Source: Methylotuvimicrobium alcaliphilum 20Z
GTDB taxonomy: Bacteria > Pseudomonadota > Gammaproteobacteria > Methylococcales > Methylomonadaceae
Reading direction: 5' to 3'
Assembly: GCF_000968535.2 (NCBI RefSeq)
Contig: NC_016112.1
Span: 3,224,001 to 3,288,000, forward strand
Length of the DNA stretch: 64,000 bases
Positions 51,944 through 59,685 of the stretch are shown one piece after another. Position 1 is the stretch's first letter, and the number at the start of each line of letters is the position of its first letter. A program made the translations under genes and the position numbers. The notes under the pieces are model-generated. The model was given only the letters and a program-made list of their open reading frames with translations, had not been told where the DNA came from and ran no database searches.

Positions 51944-53701
51944 GTGGCAAAATCTCAATCCATTATTCAAGAATTCCCTTTTTGGTTCACGCAACGCGCG
52001 GAATCACGACTAATATTTCTTTACGGCGAAGAGCGTACGAAAGACTTAATGAACCGCTTACTCGACCGTATGCAGCATTTTTCGGTCCCGAAGGCACAAC
52101 CTCTTCCCGAATATTGGAACGAGCAGGATGTCATTCTGATCACCTACGGCGATAACATCCGGCAAACCGACGCCAAACCCTTAGCGACGCTCTACGAATT
52201 TTCATTACTTCATCTAAAAGATTGCATCAATAGCATTCATGTTTTGCCTTATTTTCCGTTCAGCTCCGACGACGGCTTTGCAGTGATCGACTACAAAACG
52301 GTCGATCCGCAATTAGGCGACTGGCGCGACATCGAGCGTATTGCGCAAGACTTTAGCTTAATGACCGACTTGGTGATCAATCATGTTTCCCGCGAAAATC
52401 TTTGGTTTATCGATTATCTGAGTCATAAAAAACCGGCCTGCGATTATTTTATCGAATTGCCGGAAAATACCGATGTAAGTTCGGTCGTACGCCCGCGCAG
52501 CACGCCGGTACTAGTACCCGCGCATACCCACCAAGGCGTACGCTATGTTTGGGCGACATTCGGCGAAGACCAAATTGACGTCAACTTCGCTAATCCCGAC
52601 GTGCTGTTCGAGTTTATCGACATTTTACTGCTGTATATCGAAAAAGGTTCTCGATTTATTCGACTGGATGCGGTCGCATTTCTGTGGAAAAAATTGGACA
52701 CCCGCTGTATCAACTTGCGCGAAACGCACGAAGTCGTCAAATTATTACGCGACATTGTCGACCTTATTGCGCCCGACACGGTTCTTATCACCGAAACCAA
52801 TGTACCGAACGGCGAAAACCTAAGCTATTTCGGCAACAGCGACGAAGCACACATGGTTTATCAATTCACGCTACCGCCGCTATTATTGCATGCTCTGTAC
52901 CAGGGTAACTCGGATTACTTGACCCGTTGGGCCAAGGATATGCCACGTCCGCAAAAAAATTGCACCTATTTGAATTTTATTGCATCTCACGATGGCATTG
53001 GCCTGCGTCCGGCGGAAGGCATATTGCCTGAGCAGGAAGTCAAGGTTTTGGTCGATGCGATGCACGAATACGGCGGTTATGTCAGCACGCGCACCGGTTT
53101 GGACGGGCGTCCCGCACCTTACGAAATCAATATCGCGTTGTTCGACGCCCTTAAAGGTACGTCTTTGGGCCTCGATCAATGGCAGATCCAACGATTTATA
53201 TGCGCGCATACCATCATGATATCGTTGCAGGGGATTCCGGCCATTTACATCAATAGCCTGATCGCAACCGCTAATGATTATCATGGCGTCGAGCAATCGG
53301 GCAAAACGCGATCGATCAACCGACATAAATGGGAATATAGCGAATTGATGGACTTGTTAAATAACCCTCATAGCCCAAATGCGATTATATTTCATGAATT
53401 CAAACGGTTACTCAGCATTCGAAGAAGGCAAGCCGCCTTTCATCCGGACTCGGCTCAGGAAACGCTAAGCGCCAGCCCAGCCTTGTTTTCATTTTGGCGC
53501 ACTAGCCCGGATCATCGCCAACGCATCCTGGTCGTAAGCAATATTACGCCGCAACGACAAACCATGACATTGCCTAATCATCCCCGCCCCGAAGGGTCGG
53601 GATTGTGGCGAGATTTGATCGAGCGCACCGCCATCAACAAAAACACTGCCGAGTTGATTTTGTATCCTTACCAAACCGCCTGGCTCGAAGCCTTGGATTA
53701 G
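51944..53701 (+). CDS. GH13 subfamily 18 sugar phosphorylase (sucrose/glucosylglycerate phosphorylase type)
   Basis: The start GTGGCAAAATC (51944) gives 585 residues. The alpha-amylase barrel is recognisable: INSIHVLPYFPFSSDDGFAVIDY, DLVINHVS, the nucleophile region SRFIRLDAVAFLWK, the acid/base region VLITETNVPNGENLSYFG and the third carboxylate in NFIASHDGIGLRP. These are features of the GH13_18 phosphorylases, which split a glucoside with phosphate to glucose-1-phosphate and an acceptor. Sucrose, sucrose-6-phosphate and glucosylglycerate are all possible; sequence reading alone does not decide. Methanotrophs make sucrose and related compatible solutes, so recovery of their carbon is a reasonable role. 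fbp follows 186 bp downstream. Confidence 0.8.
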   Translation: MAKSQSIIQEFPFWFTQRAESRLIFLYGEERTKDLMNRLLDRMQHFSVPKAQPLPEYWNEQDVILITYGDNIRQTDAKPLATLYEFSLLHLKDCINSIHVLPYFPFSSDDGFAVIDYKTVDPQLGDWRDIERIAQDFSLMTDLVINHVSRENLWFIDYLSHKKPACDYFIELPENTDVSSVVRPRSTPVLVPAHTHQGVRYVWATFGEDQIDVNFANPDVLFEFIDILLLYIEKGSRFIRLDAVAFLWKKLDTRCINLRETHEVVKLLRDIVDLIAPDTVLITETNVPNGENLSYFGNSDEAHMVYQFTLPPLLLHALYQGNSDYLTRWAKDMPRPQKNCTYLNFIASHDGIGLRPAEGILPEQEVKVLVDAMHEYGGYVSTRTGLDGRPAPYEINIALFDALKGTSLGLDQWQIQRFICAHTIMISLQGIPAIYINSLIATANDYHGVEQSGKTRSINRHKWEYSELMDLLNNPHSPNAIIFHEFKRLLSIRRRQAAFHPDSAQETLSASPALFSFWRTSPDHRQRILVVSNITPQRQTMTLPNHPRPEGSGLWRDLIERTAINKNTAELILYPYQTAWLEALD

Positions 53702-53744
53702 CAGTTGTTTCTGCAATTTCCAATTTGGGTATCCAAAAGAATGT

Positions 53745-53843
53745 GGGCTATGCTTGGCGAGGATGTCGGCAGTGGGACGGATACATGGCGTCCCTTGAAA
53801 GGCACCCCATTGCCGAATTTTAATTTACGAAAGATATCACGAA
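53745..53843. repeat. Chimeric fragment of families C and A
   Basis: TATGCTTGGCGAGGATGTCGG is family C-like; GGCGTCCCTTGAAAGGCACCCC, GCCGAATTTTAATTTACG and the end ATAT are family A-like. The piece lies 45 bp before fbp. Confidence 0.6.
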
Positions 53844-53887
53844 ATCCTTACGGGCTTTAACCCTACTCAAATAGAGACCAAAAGAAT

Positions 53888-54889
53888 ATGACCAAAAATG
53901 TTACCCTAACCCGGTTCATCATCGAGCAACAACGCGAATTTCCTGGCGTTTCAGGAACGTTTACATTATTACTGAACGACATCGTCAAAGCTTGCAAACA
54001 GATATCTCACATGGTTAATCGAGGAGACTTAATCGGCGTTCTGGGCAGCGCGGATTCGGAAAACATTCAGGGCGAGGTACAGAAAAAACTGGACATCATC
54101 ACCAACGATATCATGGTGGATTCGCTAATCTGGACGGGGCACCTATCAGGCATGGCTTCAGAGGAAGTCGACGACATCATCCGAATTCCCGATCATTATC
54201 CGCGCGGTAAATACCTAGCGCTATTCGATCCGCTGGACGGATCTTCCAACATCGACGTCAATTTGACCGTCGGAACCATTTTTTCCATTTTGCGCTATAA
54301 CGGAACCGATGAACCGCAACTCAAAGACTTTTTACAAAAAGGCGGCGAACAAGTCTGCGCTGGCTTTGTGCTGTACGGCCCGTCGACGATGATGATCTTG
54401 ACGACCGGTCATGGCGTCAACGGTTTTACGCTTGATCAGGACATCGGCGAGTTCATTCTGACGCATCCCAATATGACCATTCCAAGCGAAACCTCCGAAT
54501 TCGCTATCAATATGTCGAACCAACAGTTTTGGGAAGCGCCGGTCAAGCGTTATATCGACGAATGCGTGGCAGGCGAAAATGGCCCGCGCGGCAAAAGCTT
54601 CAACATGCGCTGGGTAGCATCCTTGGTGGCCGAAGTTTTCCGGATTTTAACCCGAGGAGGCGTATTTTTATATCCCTATGATTTGCGCGATCCTGCTAAG
54701 CCAGGTAGATTGCGCTTGATGTATGAAGCCAATCCGGTCGCCTTTATCGTCGAACAAGCCGGCGGCGCCTGTTCAACAGGCCGGGAGCGCATGCTCGACG
54801 TTCAACCGAAGGGCCTGCATCAACGCGTTCCGTTAATTCTGGGTTCGAAAAGCGAAGTTGACCGGATTATCGAGTATCATCAGTCGTAG
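53888..54889 (+). CDS. fbp: Fructose-1,6-bisphosphatase class I
   Basis: The 333 residues are the classical FBPase: [19 protein letters not shown] with the metal-binding Asp residues, the [17 protein letters not shown] helix, and the substrate motif [20 protein letters not shown]. It removes the C1 phosphate of fructose-1,6-bisphosphate for sugar synthesis and, in ribulose monophosphate methanotrophs, for acceptor regeneration. Length is normal. It is on the strand of the upstream sugar phosphorylase, and both feed hexose phosphate pools used by the phosphoketolase. Confidence 0.96.
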   Translation: MTKNVTLTRFIIEQQREFPGVSGTFTLLLNDIVKACKQISHMVNRGDLIGVLGSADSENIQGEVQKKLDIITNDIMVDSLIWTGHLSGMASEEVDDIIRIPDHYPRGKYLALFDPLDGSSNIDVNLTVGTIFSILRYNGTDEPQLKDFLQKGGEQVCAGFVLYGPSTMMILTTGHGVNGFTLDQDIGEFILTHPNMTIPSETSEFAINMSNQQFWEAPVKRYIDECVAGENGPRGKSFNMRWVASLVAEVFRILTRGGVFLYPYDLRDPAKPGRLRLMYEANPVAFIVEQAGGACSTGRERMLDVQPKGLHQRVPLILGSKSEVDRIIEYHQS

Positions 54890-54955
54890 GATGCCACTGC
54901 GCATCCTAGTTGGGCGCTTAATCCGCGCGAAACGTATTGCTTACAGTACGCGAAG

Positions 54956-55281
54956 TATACCCATCGTAGATCGAAATTCGGCGCCGGGGTGTCCGTCAAA
55001 GGACGCCGTGAACCCAGCACCTAAATTATTTAAGATAGCTAACCATAGCCAATGGACTATGGAATTTAGGTGCTGGGTGAATACGTCCATATAGGCTCTA
55101 TGCCAGCTCCATGCTGGCAAAGCCTTTGCGAGCGCCATGGATGGCGTGAATGTCGATTTTGCATTACGCCACGGATGGCGTGTATTAGGGCAATGCAGGA
55201 GCAATTGCCGAGGAGCAAAAATCGACCGAGCACCCCGGCGCCTCCTCGGGCACTGCCGAAATTTGAAGTGCGAAAGGTATA
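54956..55281 (+). repeat. Family A repeat with two nested units
   Basis: The ends TATACCCATCG and GCGAAAGGTATA are normal for family A, but the length is 326 bp. Hairpin H is inserted at 55013-55077, and a second unit of about 100 bp (GCCATGGATGGCGTGAATG...GAGGAGCAAAAATCGAC), shared with family B elements, is inserted near 55130-55225. It lies 33 bp before bcp. Confidence 0.85.
55013..55077. repeat. 65-bp hairpin element H, copy 3
   Basis: CCCAGCACCTAAATT to TTTAGGTGCTGGG, inserted between GCCGTGAA and TGAATACGTCC. The repeated TGAA on both sides is an exact 4-bp duplication. Confidence 0.88.
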
Positions 55282-55313
55282 TATTCCACCAAACATAAAT
55301 TCAGGGGTAACTC

Positions 55314-55778
55314 ATGTTAGAAGCACAGCAAAAAGCACCGGATTTCCAATCGGTTAATCAGTACGATCAGCCCGTCAGCCTGTCCGATTATCTCGGCAAA
55401 AAGAACGTGGTCCTTTATTTTTACCCTAAGGACGATACACCCGGCTGCACGATAGAAGCCAATGAATTTACTCAAAAGGCATCGGAATTCGCCGAATACG
55501 ATACGGTCGTCATCGGCGTCAGCAAGGATAACTGCGAAAGCCATCGAGCATTTATCGACAAATTCGGTCTCAAGGTCGATTTACTGGCCGACACCAACGG
55601 AGAACTCTGCGAAAGTTACGGCGTCTGGCGCGAAAGAGAAAAAAACGGCGTCAAGAGCATGGCGATTTTCAGATCGACATTCATTATCGATAAGCAAGGC
55701 AATTTGGCCGATGTCGAATACGGAGTCAACCCCGAAGGCCATGCACAAACGGTGCTGGAGAAAGTTAAGAATCTTTGA
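55314..55778 (+). CDS. bcp: Thioredoxin-dependent peroxiredoxin (BCP/PrxQ family)
   Basis: The 154 residues have the PrxQ active site FYPKDDTPGCTIEANEFT with the peroxidatic Cys at about residue 46. The second Cys found five residues later in E. coli BCP is replaced by Asn, so the enzyme is of the subgroup without that resolving Cys; other Cys residues (DNCESH, GELCESYG) are possible partners. It reduces organic and hydrogen peroxides in the cytoplasm. It begins just after a composite repeat, with ribosome site AGGGGTAA. Confidence 0.93.
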   Translation: MLEAQQKAPDFQSVNQYDQPVSLSDYLGKKNVVLYFYPKDDTPGCTIEANEFTQKASEFAEYDTVVIGVSKDNCESHRAFIDKFGLKVDLLADTNGELCESYGVWREREKNGVKSMAIFRSTFIIDKQGNLADVEYGVNPEGHAQTVLEKVKNL

Positions 55779-55795
55779 CCCAGGAAAAAGCACTT

Positions 55796-55890
55796 CTGCG
55801 AGACGGGTTAATTAACTCGTCTCCAACGTTTCGACTTGCTTCGGCTAGGGTGAAACGTTTCGGACGGGGTTATAAACCTATACGCATCAA
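55796..55890. repeat. Rearranged partial family D repeat
   Basis: CTGCGAGACGGGTTAATTAACTCG, AACGTTTCGACTTGCTTCGG and GTTATAAACCTATACGCATCAAGCTA show the same scrambled arrangement as the piece at 14884-15010. Confidence 0.65.
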
Positions 55891-55928
55891 GCTACTCCCT
55901 TTATACTCAAAAAATGGTTACCTTTATG

Positions 55929-56082
55929 AAGGTATGGGGTGTGGCTAGCGAGGATGTCGGCAGCAGGGCAGATTTTTGCTCCATGCAAAATCCGCATTCA
56001 CGCCATCCCTGGCGTTCGATCGCTGCCGTCAAGCCCCATGGATGGGTTTACGGCGGTCCTTGATAGACACATCCCATACCTT
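55929..56082. repeat. Family C repeat with nested unit
   Basis: Ends AAGGTATGGGGTGTG and CACATCCCATACCTT are imperfect inverses. The middle has GGCAGCAGGGCAGATTTTTGC and CGCCATCCCTGGCG, a piece of the unit nested in families A and B. Confidence 0.75.
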
Positions 56083-56117
56083 TTATTCTTCGACGGTTTT
56101 TCGATCAAAAGGGAGTA

Positions 56118-56308
56118 AGGATTTCGTGAAAAATAACTTCCTGGAGCTATGAGTTTTGTAGCGGGTTCGGTAACTCGCTTGACAGGACGCCGTGAATACG
56201 TCCGTGTAGGCTTGACGGCGGCTTTCCCTGCCGCCGACACCTGTCAATCGAGCAACCGAACCTGCTTACCGTGCATTAAAAATAGGGAAGTACTTATGAC
56301 CGAATCCT
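56118..56308. mobile_element. Family B element without nested unit
   Basis: Outer ends AGGATTTCGTGAAAAATAAC and TACTTATGACCGAATCCT, inner ends GGTTCGGTAACTCG and CGAGCAACCGAACC. It matches the element upstream of recA (38779) minus the central unit, so the two copies act as empty and filled versions of one site. The rest of the gap to 56523 holds a single GTAGGATGGG arm near 56423-56462. Confidence 0.8.
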
Positions 56309-56523
56309 AAACATCGCTCTCCGCCGCAGCTAAATCGCTATTGGCAGGAAGGTCATGAGCGCCATTGTGACAAATCGCAGGGTTGGTTGATGTCGGCGTT
56401 ACCGCAACCGTACCTGCGCTCAAACAAAGCGATGGGTTTCCGCTTCGCTGCTACCCATCCTACGGCTAAAGGATTTCGCCAGTCCATGGCGGGGGGACAC
56501 GTTTTTTCCTTGAGTTGGCGCCC

Positions 56524-56602
56524 CCTCTTTCCTCTTTCCTCTTTCCTCTTTCCTCTTTCCCCTTGAACCTTAAACCTTAAACCTTAAACCTTAAACCTTA
56601 AA
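56524..56602 (+). repeat. Two adjacent heptanucleotide arrays
   Basis: Five perfect CCTCTTT units (56524-56558), then CCTTGAA and five CCTTAAA units (56561-56602). The arrays end four bases beyond the aminotransferase stop codon, on its downstream side. Confidence 0.93.
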
Positions 56603-56606
56603 CCTT

Positions 56607-57776
56607 TCACCTTTCCCCAATAAAACGTGCCAAACGCGCCATCGCTTCGCCCATTCTTTCAATCGACGTAGTATAAGCAAAGCGTATGAAACGCTCGGCT
56701 TGGTTAACACCAAAATCCTTGCCTGGCGTCACCGCAACGCCTTCGGATTCGAGTAAATCCAACGCGAAACGGTAACTGTCGTCGGTAAAACGCGAACAAT
56801 CGGCATATATATAAAATGCGCCGTCCGGCTTGGCCGGGAGTTTAAATCCCAAATCGTGTAACCGTCCGTAGAGAAAATCTCTTCTTTTTTGAAACTCTAA
56901 TCGGCGCTTTTCCAATTTTTCCAAAGTCGCGGTTTCAAATGCCGCCAATGCCGCATATTGCGAATGACTGGCCGTCGCGATAAAAATATTTTGCGCAAGC
57001 TTTTCGACTACCTCTGCATAAACTTCAGGCACGATCAACCAGCCGACCCGCCAACCGGTCATGCCGAAATATTTCGAAAAACTGTTAATCACAAAAACAT
57101 CCGGACTGTACTGTAATGCGCTAACGGCATCGTTTCCGTCGTAAACCAGACCGTGATAAATTTCATCGGAATAAAACACGCCGTTACGCTCATCGACCGT
57201 CTCGATCGCTTGCCGCAAAATATCCGGAGCAATCACGGTACCGGTCGGATTCGACGGCGAGGCAATAACCGCGCCTTTGCAGTCGCTCGACCAATGTTTT
57301 TCGATCAACGCCGAATTCAATTGAAAATCGCTGCACGCATCGACCGGAATCGTTTGCGCTCGCCCCCCCAAAAACTTCACGAAATTACTATTGCACGGAT
57401 AACAAGGATCGGACATCAGCACTTTTTCGCCGGCATTGAGACTCGCGCCCAAGGCCAGCAAAAAGGCGCCCGACGCCCCCGGCGTAATAAAAATTCGCCC
57501 GTCATCGACAGTCACGCCGTAGCGATCGCGATAAAATTTTGCAATCCTTGTCCGAAGCTCTGAAAGTCCGGCCGCAGGCGTGTATTTGACATTCCCCGCC
57601 TCAAGATAAGCAATCGATGCATCGGTGATGGTTCGCGGCGCCAAAAAATCAGGCTCGCCAATCTCCATATGAATGACATCCCTGCCCTGCCGTTCTAATT
57701 CCTTGGCACGATCTAAAATTGCCATGACATAAAAAGCGCTAATTGTTTCAGTTCGATCCGCCGGTTGTTTATTCAT
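56607..57776 (-). CDS. Class I/II PLP-dependent aminotransferase
   Basis: The 389 residues have the fold-type I pattern: VIHMEIGEPDFLAP at the N-terminus, YTPAAGLSELRTRIAKFY, ASPSNPTGTVI, and the PLP lysine in INSFSKYFGMTGWRVGW with the phosphate-binding Arg. It belongs near aspartate/aromatic aminotransferases (AspC-/DapL-unlike, closer to the archaeal-type AspAT group). The amino acid substrate is not decided by sequence. It is divergent from dksA and stands alone. Confidence 0.85.
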   Translation of the reverse strand: MNKQPADRTETISAFYVMAILDRAKELERQGRDVIHMEIGEPDFLAPRTITDASIAYLEAGNVKYTPAAGLSELRTRIAKFYRDRYGVTVDDGRIFITPGASGAFLLALGASLNAGEKVLMSDPCYPCNSNFVKFLGGRAQTIPVDACSDFQLNSALIEKHWSSDCKGAVIASPSNPTGTVIAPDILRQAIETVDERNGVFYSDEIYHGLVYDGNDAVSALQYSPDVFVINSFSKYFGMTGWRVGWLIVPEVYAEVVEKLAQNIFIATASHSQYAALAAFETATLEKLEKRRLEFQKRRDFLYGRLHDLGFKLPAKPDGAFYIYADCSRFTDDSYRFALDLLESEGVAVTPGKDFGVNQAERFIRFAYTTSIERMGEAMARLARFIGER

Positions 57777-57888
57777 TTTTTCTTGGTTTATTACAAACCG
57801 ACAAATAATATCAATAATTCTTGCTATGCGCTTCCCGTTCTGATAAAAATGCGCAGTTTTTTAATTGAATCTTCCCGGGAGTTAACGG

Positions 57889-58323
57889 ATGAGCGATAGT
57901 AATAAAACTGATTCCTCACCTTTCAGTTTTAAACCTTATCAAGAAAAAGAGGGCGAAGAGTATATGAACGAAGCCCAGCTTCGTCATTTCGAAAGCATTC
58001 TGCGAAAATGGAAAGCCAATCTAATGGAGGAAGTGGATCGGACTGTGCATCATATGCAAGACGATGCCGCAAATTTCCCCGACCCTAATGATAGAGCCAC
58101 GCAAGAGTCCGAGTTTAGCCTGGAATTGAGGACCCGCGACCGCGAACGCAAGCTGATTAGAAAAATCGATCAGGCGTTAAAGGATATTGAATCGGGCGAT
58201 TACGGTTATTGCGAGTCTTGCGGCATTGAAATCGGCATCCGCCGACTGGAGGCCCGTCCTACCGCAACGATGTGCATCGATTGTAAAACACTCGACGAAA
58301 TTCGGGAAAAGCAAATGGGATAA
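57889..58323 (+). CDS. dksA: RNA polymerase-binding transcription factor DksA
   Basis: The 144 residues contain the coiled coil [20 protein letters not shown] with the Asp-x2-Asp-x-Ala tip (DPNDRA) and the C4 zinc finger CESCG...CIDCK. DksA reaches into the RNA polymerase secondary channel and works with ppGpp in the stringent response. An N-terminal Ser/Thr-rich extension is usual. The stop overlaps or abuts the beginning of gluQ, an arrangement known from E. coli. Confidence 0.96.
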   Translation: MSDSNKTDSSPFSFKPYQEKEGEEYMNEAQLRHFESILRKWKANLMEEVDRTVHHMQDDAANFPDPNDRATQESEFSLELRTRDRERKLIRKIDQALKDIESGDYGYCESCGIEIGIRRLEARPTATMCIDCKTLDEIREKQMG

Positions 58324-59246
58324 CCCCGGCTTTCCCCGTTCTCACCCGCTATATCGGCCGGTTCGCACCTTCGCCTTCCGGCCCGCTTCATCTTGGCTCT
58401 CTTTATGCAGCCTTGGCAAGCTTTCTCGACGCTCGAAATCAAGAAGGACAATGGCTGGTTAGAATCGACGACATCGATACGCCGCGCAATGTCGCAGGTG
58501 CCGCCGACTCGATTCTCAAGACACTGGAAACATTCGGTCTAACCTGGAACGGCGATGTTTATTACCAAAGCCGCCATCTTGAACACTACCGCTACTACCT
58601 CGATCTATTAAAAGACCAAGAATTGCTTTATCCGTGCCTGTGCAGCCGTAAATCGCTCGCAGAGATAAAACATTCCGCAATTTATCCCGGATTGTGCCGA
58701 CACCGAACTTTTCCGGAAAAGTCGCCTCATGCCGTTCGCATTAGGGTGGAGACTATCCATTCGACATTCAACGATCGCTTGCAGGGCACGCAGTCCGAAG
58801 ATCTTGCCACCCAACACGGCGACTTTATCTTAAGAAGAAAAGATGCGATCTTTTCCTATCAATTCACGGTCGTCATCGACGATCATCTACAAGGCGTTAC
58901 CGATATCGTTCGCGGTGTCGACCTACTGGACCCCACGATCAAACAGATCTATCTGCAACAAAAACTGGGCTTTACGCAACCGAGCTATATGCATGTTCCG
59001 TTAATTACCGACTCGCACGGCATCAAACTCAGCAAGCAATCGTTCGCTCGGCCTGTTGCTACCGACCATCCGTCGCGTGTTATATTTAGTTTGCTGGAAT
59101 TACTGAAGCAAGCGCCGCCGCAAGAACTGGCCGATGCGTCTTTATCCGAAATATTGGACTGGGCCATCAGCCATTGGCAACCCGGGCATTTATCAACAAT
59201 GACCGCTATTTGCCCCGCTGCCGACCTTGATGCCTCTTGTATTTAA
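58320..59246 (+). CDS. gluQ: Glutamyl-queuosine tRNA(Asp) synthetase, start codon unclear
   Basis: The frame contains [20 protein letters not shown] (the class I HIGH-type motif), [10 protein letters not shown], the CLCSRK zinc-site start and the KLSKQ variant of KMSKS, all typical of GluQRS. It attaches glutamate to queuosine at position 34 of tRNA-Asp. Between the in-frame stop at 58284 and the conserved motif there is no ATG, GTG or TTG. The first possible start is ATA at 58320, overlapping the dksA stop; the next TTG (58413) would delete the catalytic motif. I set the start at 58320, which gives a length near E. coli YadB (308). Alternatives are a frameshift from dksA or a sequence error. 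Confidence 0.8.
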   Translation: MTPAFPVLTRYIGRFAPSPSGPLHLGSLYAALASFLDARNQEGQWLVRIDDIDTPRNVAGAADSILKTLETFGLTWNGDVYYQSRHLEHYRYYLDLLKDQELLYPCLCSRKSLAEIKHSAIYPGLCRHRTFPEKSPHAVRIRVETIHSTFNDRLQGTQSEDLATQHGDFILRRKDAIFSYQFTVVIDDHLQGVTDIVRGVDLLDPTIKQIYLQQKLGFTQPSYMHVPLITDSHGIKLSKQSFARPVATDHPSRVIFSLLELLKQAPPQELADASLSEILDWAISHWQPGHLSTMTAICPAADLDASCI

Positions 59247-59477
59247 AACGACTACCCTGTTTTATCTTTATGTATACTTCGCACGGTCACATTTGCGGCT
59301 TTCTAACGCGCTCTTTTGTCCGATAGCGGCGTTACCTACATGGATGTAGGTAAGGGGCGTGAGCAGGAGCGGAAGCTTGCGAAAACAGTTACATAGCTTG
59401 CTATGCGCCTGTTTTCGCGCCTTGCTACCGAACAAAATAGCATTGCCATAAAAGCCGAAAACATGACCGCGCGAAGT

Positions 59478-59643
59478 ATATCAGGTGACGCTGAAAGAAG
59501 TGTGTGCGGCATGGATGCCGCGCTCAAGCCTACACGGACGTATTCACCCAGCACCTAAATTCCATAGCCCATTGGCCATAGTTAACTATCCTGGATAATT
59601 TAGGTACTGGGTTCACGGCGTCTTCCGGAAGCGTTACCTGATA
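59478..59643. mobile_element. Element with TATCAGGT ends carrying hairpin H
   Basis: TATCAGGTGACGCT at 59478 and AGCGTTACCTGATA at 59643 are imperfect inverses. The centre carries the shared core (CTACACGGACGTATTCA...TTCACGGCGTC) interrupted by hairpin H. This is a different family from A, by its ends. The 59247-59477 stretch before it has a GCGAAAACAG...CTGTTTTCGC hairpin (59376-59417) and a CCTACATGGATGTAGG palindrome, no gene. Confidence 0.7.
59547..59611. repeat. 65-bp hairpin element H, copy 4
   Basis: CCCAGCACCTAAATT to TTTAGGTACTGGG, between GTATTCA and TTCACGGCGTC. TTCA on both sides is an exact 4-bp duplication. The host element is not family A, but the insertion point in the core is the same. 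Confidence 0.88.
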
Positions 59644-59685
59644 CGGGGCGGTAAATCGGTAAACAAAAAAACATAAGGACTCATC

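Noticed and set aside
58080-58320. Programmed -1 frameshift from dksA into gluQ
   Set aside because: No slippery heptamer is found in the dksA frame before its stop, so I keep only the missing-start observation.
1821-59643. The recurring palindromic repeats considered as a CRISPR array
   Set aside because: Copies are kilobases apart, without regular spacers or cas genes.
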